Of a stretch of 64,000 nt of DNA, positions 21,901 through 33,320 are shown piece after piece (within the stretch, counting starts at the first letter, position 1; each line of letters starts with the position of its first letter). This DNA comes from Xiphophorus maculatus (lineage: Eukaryota > Chordata > Actinopteri > Cyprinodontiformes > Poeciliidae). The notes below the pieces were generated by a model. The model saw only the letters and a program-made list of their open reading frames with translations. It was not told the DNA's origin and did no database searches. The stretch is from contig NC_036462.1 of NCBI RefSeq assembly GCF_002775205.1, positions 30,855,084 through 30,919,083 on the forward strand, given 5' to 3'. The position numbers and the translations under genes were made by a program.

Positions 21901-24900
21901 TTTATCTGAATAGTCGTTCATTTTTCACGGTTTAGACAAGATAAGACAGACATTTTCCTTTAATGATGAACAACACCTACCTGATAAACTTTCTCCACTC
22001 TTCCACAAAAAACAGAGGGACTATGTAAAGTTTATCTGTGCCCTGGAGGAACCAACCACAGATGCATCAGTGAGCCACATGAACTGGAAATGAAAGCCTT
22101 CGCAGCCGACGGCTCTGCGTTTTACCTGCGGCCATTTGGTCAGAACCGGCCGGTTTTTTTCATGGAACAGGTTCAGCAGCTGGTTCTTCTGCTCGAGAGC
22201 CATCATCTTACTGACCGCCTCGTTGTCCTTTTCCTCCTGCTCCAATGTCTGACAACACAGGCGCAAAAAAAAAAGGAAAAAAAAAAGCTTTATAGCACTA
22301 AAGGAAGAAGATCTGGCGATATCGAAACATGACAATGTTTCTCGTTGAGTTCACGGCACTAGCCAGTTGCGGACGTCATGACTGCTATGATGAAGTTGCA
22401 ACAGCAGACGCCCTAACTACAAACTTTGATTGATAATATATACAGATATGGAATGTTTTTGTACAAAGGGTATATCATTTTAAAACCTACTAAAAGACTG
22501 ATATTGTTGAATCCAAACCTGCAGAACTGATTGAGGGTGTACCTACTTTTTTACAATGACTGTGGTATCTAGTAAGTGCTAATATTTACCCCACAAAATC
22601 CCTCTTCAAAAATCCTAACTATCCTTTTCTCCAACCCAGTCAACATCGATTGAAAGACGCCATAAAATGAAGTGCAATTCATATTGTACTCATACGCTAA
22701 CCATCAAGTGTATAGAAAACTTAATAATTTGATCTGAATTTGCAACCTAACACCTGCAAAACTCTTGCAATAGGACGAGTTTGCCCTGTGAGTGAACCGA
22801 CCCTTCAAAGATAACTTCTATGAAAGAAATGCAGACAGTTGGCTCAGAAAAAAAAAATCCACAGATGGATGGATGCGGGAAGATGCAGACAGTGAAAGTC
22901 CCCCACCAGACACTGCCGACACGGCTCCTGCATGTGGGTGAACTCTGGGGCTCTGGGGAAGTATTCTCTCAGCTTCGTCCACACTTCAGTAGATACCAGC
23001 TTCCGCTCCGTCTCCAGGATACTCAGTGCTCCTGGCGCAGACGCAAAAACATTGTGGGAAAGAATACATGATTGAAATGTCAGCTTCAAATATTTTGACA
23101 AAAAAAAAAAAAAGGGTTACTGATGGAAGGTAAACATTATTTTTGATGCTGGTGTTGGGGGGAAATACCATGAGTGCAAACAATGTCTTCATTGAAAGTC
23201 TTCATCTCATCTTCAGCTCCCGCGGTGGCCTCCATCCCAAACTCTAGGAAATAAAAACAGTAACAAAAAAATTCAAACAGTAGGCTGGGCTCACAAACAA
23301 ACTCGCATTAGGCTGCAGGTTTCACCTACTGAGTAGGTAGAGACATTGATTTGTCTGTTTAGCTATTTTCTATCAGAAACTTTAGTGGGAGACAGAAACG
23401 TTTTACTTTAAGCTCCAATCTGAATATCTGCTGCTGATGTCACTTTGTTCTAGTTATGCAATTTCAAGTTATGATATATCTCTAATCTAAGCAGTAAAGA
23501 TAAAATCAGTTAGAAATCCTTAAAAATGCCCTTCATTACATTTGGCAGTAATGACACAAGCCCATCTAGGCAACACCACGAAGAACAGCATTAACAGCAC
23601 TTCACTTTTTCCACATCTTGCTATGCACGTTACAGCCTTACTACAAATTGTATTAAATTAATGTCTTTCCTCAAAATTATGCAAGTACCCCACTATGACA
23701 ATATGGGCATTTTTTTATGTTGTACAGTTGTACTAAAACTAGGAAACCAATAAATCACATTTCTGTATGTATTCACAACCTTTGCTTAACACTTTGGTGA
23801 TTCACCTTTGGCGGCGGTTGCAGCCTCAAGTCACTTTGAAAACCACACTGCTTCACTGTTAATAATATCATTTTAACTGTAAAAGATGCCCAGATTTAAT
23901 AGGGGTTGAATAAAATTTAATGAATTTGTGTTTTTGAGAAGGCTCTACAAATCTATATTTCAGTTATGTATTTATTTCTATGAGTAAAGAAATGTTTTTT
24001 GTAAAACAAATGTCTTCGTTTTCAAATTCACACATTTGATCAGCATTATGCTGCCCAGTAACATATTCAGATTGTGTTTGACTTTGCTGATTCGCCAATG
24101 ATGTTGCTTAACATCATCATTGGCGAAACAATGACACAAAGTCTTCAACTAATACAAAGTCAAACACGGTACAAACCATAGCGGACGGGTTGCTCAACTG
24201 CTTCAAAAACTAAACGCAGCAAAGGTGTTTGGTTAGCTTGACGTGTTCCGATTCTAGATTGGCTAACAGACAACAGAGATGGTAGCAAGCATTAAAAGAC
24301 CGGAGAAGCTTTCAGCCATGTCTTACTGTTGTTAGTGTGTGGTCCCTGGCCATTGGTCTGGCCGTTGCTGTGTTTGCTTTCCTGCTCATCTTCTTCCAGC
24401 TGTTCCATAGCCAACTGCCTCCAGCTGCGCAAAGACGGCTTACCCACCCAGTAGCCATCACTGCTAGAACACACGGGGATATACATTAACTAACTAAACT
24501 TAACTAAACTTTAAGTGTTACGCGGGCTGTTTTGCTACCTGGTTGTGCGCTTTACTAGATTTGAAATTTCTTTGTAGTCTTCGTCTAGTTGTTTTTTTAG
24601 CCGCAGCACCCTGCATCGCTCGCTGACACAGTCTCTGCACAGAGAGGAACCTGAACCAACAGGCAAAATAAACTTAAACATGCAAATATTATTCTCAAAA
24701 GATAGACCAGATCCAGTATGAATTGCTTTAAAAGGGCCAAAAAAAAAAATACCAAGAATGTTAAGCTGCTTGAATCGAGGCGAAAGATTAGATTATTTTC
24801 AGACCTTCTGTTACTTAAGTGACTTACTGCTACAAAAACCTGCCCAGCTGTCGAATTAGGCATTACATTAAAAAACAGTCCAGGGCTTTAGTTGAGACAA

Positions 24901-27900
24901 GACAATGTTTCACTAACCATCCAGTTTTGGCCCACCACCGTAGCGCTCATACAGGAGTTTTGCAGCTTCCAAAGAAACCCTCTTGATTTCTCCCATATTG
25001 TCTGGGTGGAGTTTTCCGTGGGAACAAAGAAAGATGGAGTTGTCAATTTCCTTGGTTGCAGTTGAATCGTCGAGCCACTTCTTCAGCCATTCCAGGGGGA
25101 GGAACTCATACAGTTCTTCTAAAGAGGGAAAACATAGAAACACATCAAGCACAAAGAGACTAATTCTGGAACTATGTTTAGTGGTAGCTTCATGTGCTAC
25201 AAAGCAGCTTTTTGTCCCAGTTTCAGGATAACCTTAAATGATGTATGGAAGACAACAGATGACCTCTGGTGGTGAGGAGGCTGCATGAGCAAGTGTTTGG
25301 TGTAATATAAGGCATATTGCTGCTGCCTCTGAGGTGAATACAAGGCTGGATGATACGGCTGAAGAACGTATCAAAAATATAAGCGTTTCATATCAGTCGA
25401 TACCAATAATTGTCCATACCAATAGTTATTAATTAGTTTATTTGTTTTAAATATCTGAAATACTGGCAAACTGGTGGCGTGACCTTTCCCGTTTTATCCA
25501 CAGTTTTTGCTCTATGTCGTTTTTTTTTTTTTTTTATTTCTAAGAAGTTATGAGGCACAGTGGGGAAACCTGAAACTGCTGCTGCACAAGTTACTCAGCG
25601 GGTTGTTGCTAGGTGACAAAAGAGTGAGTGAGTTAGATGATACCACCAACCTAGCTGAGCTGGCTGTGAGAAACTGAGTGGCAATGGCCTTTCCTCTGCC
25701 TACATCTCCCAGAATCCTGTGCAGATTTTGGATTGGAGTTCAGTGAATGTTCTATATGTTGAATATTCTATAAGAAGTGTTATCTGTTGATATTGATTAC
25801 ATAATATATATTGTTATTGCTTTATTGCCCAGCCCTGGGTGAAGTTAAAATCTGAAGCGTAATAGAAGCACCAACATCTGCTGTCTACCGTTTAGACTGC
25901 ATATGGCTTTCAAAAAGTTGTGACAGATCGGAAAATTGTGCCAATACCTTCTTTTTGGACAAGTCTCTGTTAGTTGGTTGTTGGAAGATATTGGAGCTGC
26001 TCTCCTCTCAGGTACTGTTTCCATTTTTTTTTTTAATTTCCAGACAAAACAAACACTGTATTGTTTCAATTTATATTTTTGACATGAAATAATTATGTTA
26101 TTTGATTTTTTTATTTATTTCAACCAATCAAACTGATTAATATAAGTAATTAGACAGGTGGTCTGGCAGTGTCCCTAACATTTGGCAAAACCTTATATTT
26201 CTTTTATGGAAAAACATTTTCAGACACTCCATGGATCACAGAGTTTTCATCCTTTTGGAAGGTGTCGAAACAATTTCCCTCCTTTGAATTTTATTTGGTT
26301 TTGTTAATATATCACAAATTCATTGCAACTATTGAAAAAAGAATGGACAAATATAAAAAAAGAAAGAAGTCAAAACGACATATTTACATATACTGGTAGG
26401 TAATTAAAGTACTATTTCAAAACTTCACAAAACGTTAGGGATGGTTGGCTCACAATGAACTATAATCAGGTCAAGTAAATTAGACCTTGAAATGTTTAAA
26501 TGCAACTCTGCAATTGTTCTGTGTTTCGGTATTTATTGCACTCTGGGAACACCTGCAGGAACATAGGTTCCTTTAAAGGACAGTCCTGCCTTCCTCCAGA
26601 CCTGAAGCTGAATACGACTAACTTTTCATATGGTAAGCGTTACCGTAAATTCACTATAATGCACGAGATCTTTCCAGCCATCCCTGTCTACAATAACTCT
26701 TTGAATTAATGTGTTACAACAACATTTAATTTCCCTTTGGGATCAATAAAGTTTCTTCGAATTTGAATATGAGTGACACAAAATTACAGCACACTATTTG
26801 AATTTGGTAAAACACACAAATGAAAAGGTGTATTGGAGTAATGTCTTCCATGTGTTGACCTGACTTCCTCTTTGCTACACTGCTCACATCTTAGATTAAT
26901 CCGAGCTGAGTCACAACCAGTGTGAATGCTTTCTGTGAAGTGGAGTTGTTAAGGAATGTTGTTACCAACCATCTTTTGCAGGTAAAAGGTCGTAGAGCTC
27001 TTTCACCTCTTCATGCTTGGCCCTGCCCTTATCCACACTCTGTTTTCTCATGTGGGCCATCTCCATGCACCACTCTTCAAATTTATGGTTATCTTGGTCA
27101 ACCAACTTCTGAAGGAATGCTATTAGCAAAGATACAAAAAGGTAGCATTAGAAAATGGAAAAAAGACACATAATTGAAACTTTTGCTGAAAGCAAAGTTA
27201 AAAAAAAAGAAAAATGAAAATCGGTTAACATTTTTGTTTTTTTAACATCCAGTCACCATAGGAAAATTAGCTACTCACAAGGGACCTCAACATTTGTCCT
27301 TGAGGGATTTGAACTCTCGTCTTCCTGGACTTTATAAACCAGCATGTAGGCGTTTCTAGAGCAGTGGTAGCCTTTGCTGCATTTTGGTTTCCGTGACTGC
27401 GTTTTGCCCGTCTCAGCTAAACGAAAAGAAAAATAAAAAACGTCGAGTAAGAGTTTACGCCTATCGACATGCACGCCACTGTTAATGCAGGCAGACGTTC
27501 ACATATCCTTGTCAGGTAACACGTGACAAAGAGTACTATGATTTTCAAGAACTGGGACACTCGCCTATGTCCTCTTCGATGCCAAGTTGCAGCTTCTTTC
27601 CCTCCATCTTTTCGATCTCTTCATCGTTGAATTTGTACCAGTCTCCAGTAAGAGCGTCCTTCACGTGAGCTATGTAGTGTCCCGAGTAGGCGCTGATTCC
27701 CCGGTGGATCAGCACTGCACTCAACTCATAGACACATTTCTGGTCTGGGGGGAAACAACAGCAGCAGAGTCTGTCATACTTCAGGTGCATCAACTGAACA
27801 GATTTGTTGTGGAAGGATATTACTTCCTCAGAAAGTATTTAAAATCTGGCAGGCTATGAATGTACCTACATGAAGACCCTTTTGCACCTTTCATGACTGA

Positions 27901-30900
27901 ATTTACAGAACTGTCTCACCCTTCCTGCTCAAATGCTAAATTCCACAATAAATTGATTGATGGACAGCTAAAATAAACGCTTCTCTGCTGTTTATAACCT
28001 ATGTCCACATCTTTTATTTTTGCTCGGTTTAGTGCTCTTTTTTAGCTTTGACATAATGTGTACAGCCATTTCAGTTATCTTGTCTTTGCACAATGCCTCT
28101 TAGTCATAAGCACACAGACATGCAGCATTCTCACTTCACAGTTGCCTAAAGAAAAATGGGAAACAAAAATGATTTTCTAAAAGGTTACATTTTCAAAAGA
28201 AAAATAAATCAATAAATATTTCATTACAAATGCCAAAAAGGTCAATTTGAGAAATGAGCAAAACCTAGGAATTTGAAAACAATGATCCAAGGTTGCTGGT
28301 GCTGGACATCTGAGGGAAGCTGTAGCTAAAAAACTTTACCAACTCTAATAAAAGCTAACAAAATACATCAAAACAAATCTGCATTTAAAATGGGGGAACG
28401 TGAAAAATCATGTGGCCCATTTCAATATCTGACAGCACAAACTTCATAAATACCTAGTTTTTGTTCCAAGAACGGTTCCATGTCCAGCTGCTCAGGAAAG
28501 TTGATGAAAGTGTTGAGCTTCTTCTTCAGACCCGTTTGTCTAAAGATGAAATCAAGCAAAAGTTCATCTGTTTCCTTTAAAAATTGATACATTTAATTAT
28601 TTTCACATCTGGGTATCTCTAAAGAAGTTTGCCTTCTTCACATACACCATTTAAAAACCTGGTTTTTAAATCCAAAGCAGAGGCTGGCTGTGGGACTGAA
28701 CTGAAGCCAGTGGAGCACACAGTCCAACATCAGGCTAGCAGTTCTTTTTTATTTTGCATGTGGTTCCAAAGTAAAAGCAAACTAAATGGCCTGAACTAAT
28801 AAAGCACTTTATCAAGTCAAAGGACTCAAATGCTTTTACACTACATTCAGAAATTCACCCAAACACACTGATGGTGGTAAGCTAGCAAGTGAAACGTCTT
28901 GACAAAACAATAAAAATAAAAAACTTCCAAAGTCAGCATGTTTCACTCATTCATTTCCATGTTTCCTTCCAACTCTGTTACTGACCTATCAAAGACAAAG
29001 CGCATGAGCTGCAGGTTGAGGGTCGGAGGCAGGCTGTGGAGTCGGATCCTCCGGGTGGCGTTCTGTTTGCTCTGGCAGTTTTCACAGAAGTAGCGGTTCT
29101 CTCCATCCAGCTTCTCTTCCTACAAGGTCACAGGCAGAGGGATTAAAACCCAACTCCGGAGTTTTCCACCAGGCACACAAACGCTGACTTCAATGTCATA
29201 CTATTTATTGGCGCATATCCAATTTGATATGCGCTGATGATTATTGCTTATTTTATAGCATATTTTCTAAATACAAACATAATCTGTGCGACATGGCATA
29301 TGCTGATATCTTTTGTGATGGGTGGCAGTAATGATATATATCACAATATTTTGGTAGAAAACTTACAATAGAAATGAGTAAAGCATATGCTAATTGAGTG
29401 GATATATATGTATATATACTTTATTCTGACCTGTACTAGACGTCAATTACTTAATTCATCTGTTCTTGAAAGTCTAGATCAAACTGAGAACAGAAATGAA
29501 GCCACCTTCAGGAACTCAGTGATGCACTCAGTGAGGTTTTTGTGGCCCTGAATATTCAGCTCCAGCTCATAGAACCGCGACGGCAAAGTAGATGACCTTC
29601 CACACTGATTACATCTGGAGACAAAGACAAAAACTTCGCATGATTCTTAATAAAGTCACAAAAGTCAAACAAGCATTTTGCCATGGACATGCTACTACAA
29701 AAATGACTTCTATAATTCAGAACAAATGGGAATTTCCAAAGCAATGTCGTTTCGTACCTTTGTATATTTTGGCTGACTGTTGCTGCCTTCAGCTTTTTTC
29801 TTAGGAATAACATGAACCAAGTGCTCAAAACTAACAAATTGAACCAGTTATTTTTCTTTTTAATCCTGTTTTTTCACTAAAGGATGGGCAAAATAGACAA
29901 GATGAGAAGCTGCTTTCACTTAGACCATCACACAGGTATATAGCTAAAATAATTCACTAATATGACTGAAGATTTTGTCAGCTAGTGTGTTTAAATAGAA
30001 TCAAGTTAGAATTAAAGAGGAACGTTGTGGTGTTTAACCTTATCTGGGCCAAAATTATAATAACGTCATATGTATCCATTCATTGTATTTTCATGTTTTG
30101 CTGTACAAACATTTAAATATGGAGAAATTTTAGTGTGGTTCTGACTGTGCAACAACAGAAATGTGACTTATTTTTAACTTACTACTATGTATTTTTGGCA
30201 ACAGTAGATATGTTACTGGTGTTTATTGTGAGATTTTCTCCTGTCTACTTGAGGAACTAGAGTGGGATCCTTCACTGAAATGCAGTGAGGCCATCCGAAG
30301 TCTTCTGATTTTGGAGACATTATTAAATATATCTCTCATTAATGTGGGAATTTAGCAAATACAAATCGTTTTGGTAATTCTAACTACCCTAAAACAAGAG
30401 AAGTTTGGTTTGATTTAACTTCAGAGAGTGAGAGAAAAAGGTGTATGTGTCTTTTTTATCTGGACCAAGTGCTTTGATTGTGACACTAACAAAGGAAAAA
30501 TATTTTTCACATCATGATGCAAAGTCAGCTAGAAGCTCACAGCAAGGGGTTCTACTGTTTTCCACCTAATGGGTCTTTTTAACAGATATTTTAAAATGTT
30601 TTCTATTGTGAGAGCGGGAACAATTCAAAAATTATCTGGGCTGAAGTTGGCAAACGACAAACACCAACTCACTCATCTTATTTTGGCATAGTGTGAAAAT
30701 GGTCATTTCTTATAACAGTCATAAAACAGTGGCACATAGCAAATACAACTCATGGCCTCAGTTGCTTGAAATGCACAAACAAATCTTTTTTTATTATTAT
30801 TATTTGAAGAACTAAAAAAATAACTGGCCTTACATTGTAACATAGAAGAACTGTCCACAGAACTGCTGCTGGATGAGATTTTGCAAGTTGGGATTCTTCT

Positions 30901-32642
30901 CCTTAGACAACGTCTCCTCCAACAGAGACAAGAAAAGATTGGAAAACTCCTGGGCATCCTGGAAATAAAAACAAAGACATTATTATAAGTAACCAGACTG
31001 ATGTTTCCAAGCCGGGTGTCATGTCTGCTTAGTGATTCTGAAGTGTATCGGTAAACTAAATTGATCATGAAAATCCAGTCAACTTTTCTCTCCAGTGCTT
31101 GTCAGCCAGCAGTGCAATACCTGCGTTTCTTATCAAATTTTTAGTGAACACAGTGCAGAAAGCACTGCTGTAATTTATTACGTGTTGAAAGTAAATCAAC
31201 TTTTGAAGTGTTCCAAGCATAAACTAGTTTGGCATTTCTGAAATACACAGTTTGTGTATGACAGACCTGTTGCTGTCCCGTATCCAGACCCAGCGCTTTG
31301 ACAAGCCCTGACGGGTCAATGTACTTCCTGTTGCTGTTTTGCAGGAGTGCAAAGAGGTACTGCAGATGCTCACATATGGACTGGGGCTCATAATCTGTGC
31401 GAGTTACATAGAGAAAAGACAGTTAGTATAATCTGCCAATTCAGCTTATTTTCAACTCTATTTTTTTGAAATGAGAACATTAAAGAGAACATGCTCTGAA
31501 TGCAGCTTTTAGATTTACCAGAATCAATGTTGTGTTCCTGCGCCCGCGAATTTTGGCACTGATAAAGGCTCTTACGAAGCTCCAGGTTATGGAACCACAC
31601 TTGCAGGAATGTGTTGACGTAACATGTTGCACCGAGGTTGGTCAGGCCAACAAATATGTTCTGGAATGGGGCACAGAGACAGGAGAGTACAGAAAGGGTT
31701 AATTAGAGTATGTTCTAAAATGGTTCCACGAGTGGCACAATCACACCCTATTAGAGAACAGCTGAGTAAATATCAACAAAGCTTGTGCAACTTTAAAAAA
31801 AGTACCTTTTCTCTGCGTTCTGAATTTGGGTCATCAATATTATGGAAAGTGTTTTCATCAATCTCACCGAGCCACACCTGTTCCCCAATACCAACAAGAC
31901 AGTTGGGATTCCCTTTGCAATTCCTCCTACAAAGAAAAATAACCACCATTACCTTTCTTTAGTCGATTTCACTGTAAAAAAAAAAAAAAAAAAGATTGAT
32001 TCGCTCATAAGTGGAAACTGCAGTATAACTGTACTAAGATGTTCTTTAGATTCAATAATCTCAACAAACTTTGTAATAAACTTTACTGTTCCATCAGACG
32101 TCATACTTCAAGATCACACAAAGGCAAATTCTGTGCAGATTGTGAAAATAGAAAAGAACAGTAACAAACAAAAAAAGAGTAAAGCTTTACTGAAACTGGG
32201 AGACATGAATCACAAAGATTCCGTGGAAAAGCGATGCGACAATAAAAACGCACACACAGGTTGCAATCTAATCAAATATGCAGCGTTCCTGTATAAAGGT
32301 TCCCAAAAACAGCTGATATGAGTTTACAAAGAAATATGTGAAAAGAACATAAACCAAAACTTTGACACATCAATACGAAAAACATTAAGTCGAAGAGAGA
32401 AAGCGCTGCTTTTTTAAAGCGAAACTAAACAGGCTCATTGAGATGTCCACTTCAAAATTAAGTTTGCTTCTCCACACACACGAATAGTTGAACATGTTCA
32501 TACTGTACCTGCAGATTCCTCTTTTGCAGGCTGGGATATTGATCCGATATGCTAGCTCTATGTGTTCGTGCTTAATGTCTTCTGGTTTTACTGTTTCCAC
32601 CCAAAGCCAAGCGGCTTTCTCCAGTTTCACTCGGGGTGCCAT
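15968..32642 (-). CDS. usp48: Ubiquitin carboxyl-terminal hydrolase 48, complete
   Basis: Deubiquitinase of the USP (C19) cysteine-protease family, largely nuclear. It has 27 coding exons and 1045 residues (human 1035). Exons, 5' to 3': 32642-32509, 31926-31806, 31660-31519, 31394-31267, 30958-30834, 29614-29506, 29119-28986, 28539-28454, 27744-27565, 27416-27279, 27119-26970, 25118-24918, 24650-24539, 24460-24327, 23243-23169, 23031-22907, 22248-22126, 22042-21981, 21773-21663, 20036-19912, 18963-18857, 18403-18296, 17614-17432, 17350-17225, 17147-17099, 16194-16168, 15990-15968. It starts [12 protein letters not shown]. The Cys box NLGATCYVN holds catalytic C98, the His box SGHYIAHV holds H349, and WYKFND follows. 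DUSP-type repeats with LCPHGG and [10 protein letters not shown] motifs fill about residues 460-830. A basic stretch ([13 protein letters not shown]) precedes a C-terminal ubiquitin-like fold, and the end is GTGLLGH. Oddities: a GC-AG intron after exon 9, a NAGNAG acceptor at exon 14 and a 27-nt exon 26. Introns carry several MITEs. Confidence 0.97.
16530..17010. repeat. MITE pair in a usp48 intron
   Basis: Text such as ttctattgattattctgattaattgg (16557-16583) and ttaatcgattactttatcag and ccaattaatccgattgattg (16924-16986) belongs to a common teleost MITE family rich in AATCGATTA. Related copies lie at 56090-56440 in lamb3. They occupy the intron between exons 25 and 26. Confidence 0.55.
17765..18257. 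repeat. hAT-type MITE with TSD in a usp48 intron
   Basis: The left end CAGGGGCGTCAAACTCA pairs with the right end TGAGTTTGACACTTGTG, allowing for some decay. The 8-bp flanks are identical (atgtaaaa at 17757-17764 and 18258-18265). The element is about 493 bp, has no transposase and lies between usp48 exons 22 and 23. The stretch from about 18470 to 18800 contains another repeat with gatcggccaa and ggtgatcggcc ends. Confidence 0.8.
19031..19487. repeat. MITE with long inverted repeats in a usp48 intron
   Basis: The left end ggctttaaagctgcactacg pairs with the inverse of the right end ctgcagctcttaagcc. Inner arms also pair: ccaggaggagggtcttagcg (about 19161-19180) with the segment reading cactaagaccctcctcctgg (19397-19416). 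A run of ten or more G residues lies near 19340-19350. No transposase. TTAA-like ends hint at a piggyBac-type mover, but this is uncertain. Confidence 0.6.
20965..21291 (+). other. Open frame in a usp48 intron, probably not a gene
   Basis: A 108-residue + strand frame lies in the intron between usp48 exons 19 and 20, opposite to usp48. It has AT-rich codon use, no recognised motif, no nearby poly(A) signal or promoter, and is probably chance or a decayed repeat. The intron otherwise shows no supportable feature. Confidence 0.15.
23560..23810. repeat. Tc1/mariner-type relic in a usp48 intron
   Basis: Text such as acgttacagccttactacaaa, ttcctcaaaattatgcaagtacccc and ccaataaatcacatttctgtatgtattcacaacctttgct is diagnostic of a widespread old Tc1/mariner-type repeat of fish genomes. 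It lies between exons 14 and 15 and shows no usable transposase frame. Confidence 0.5.
24074..24167. repeat. Two nested inverted repeats
   Basis: Outer arms gtgtttgactttg (24074-24086) and caaagtcaaacac (24155-24167) are perfectly complementary. Inner arms tcgccaatgatg (24092-24103) and catcattggcga (about 24115-24126) also pair. The locus lies in a usp48 intron between exons 14 and 15 and is probably the core of a foldback transposon. Confidence 0.7.
25340..25840. repeat. MITE-like repeat in a usp48 intron
   Basis: A segment with atatcagtcgataccaataattg near its left end and attgcccagccctggg at its right end resembles a common teleost MITE whose ends read CAGGGCTGGGCAAT. It lies between usp48 exons 11 and 12. 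The intron also holds the LINE tail at about 26722-26753 (tttaatttccctttgggatcaataaag). Confidence 0.45.
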
Positions 32643-33320
32643 TATCTTAAGATAGAATTCCACTAGCAGGATCGGAAAAGTTTAAAAAGGCTAAACGAAC
32701 AAACAAATAGACAGAGAAACGATTTAAAAACACCCAAACTGTTCCCAGGATGCTAACACAGTCAGTTAGCTGAAGCTAAATTATAGCATGCAGCTCAATA
32801 AGAAGTCCTTCTATCAGTATGCTACTTATTTTTAGCCAACTAATACAGGCCAGTCTTTACTGTCACAACCAACTTACAGTTAACAAACATGACATACATC
32901 ATATCGCAACAATACAATAAACATTAATATAAGATAACTACCAACAAATAGTTAAAGGAAGCGTCTCTGCTCAACACTAAACTCGTGAAGTTAGCTTGCT
33001 AGCTAAAACGTAGCTAGCCCGACTGTTTGTACTAGCAACAAGACCTTCAGTTTATCGCAGTCTGACGCAGATGTAAATAATTTATTGTGTTAAGGATACA
33101 TATTATCGAACCTCTCATGCGTGTAGCTGCTTCATCAGTGCATACATAATGGGATATTACATTTTATTTGCGGTTTATTTTAGATTTAGCGCCCTTGCGT
33201 CAGTTTATAAATAAATAATTCCTCCGCTCAAAATCAACGCGACGTCAACAAGTGACGCAGGCGACGTAGGATAAAGAAGGGAGCAGACGTACACGCGTAA
33301 GTCAATTTAACAAAACCTTA
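32643..33320 (-). promoter_or_regulatory. usp48: usp48 5' UTR and promoter region
   Basis: The sequence upstream of the usp48 ATG has no further coding exon. Several CRE/ATF-like words lie at 33238-33265 (cgacgtcaac, gtgacgcagg, cgacgtagg), about 600 bp upstream of the start codon and slightly GC-richer than the flanks. No TATA box is obvious. The transcription start cannot be fixed. Confidence 0.4.
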
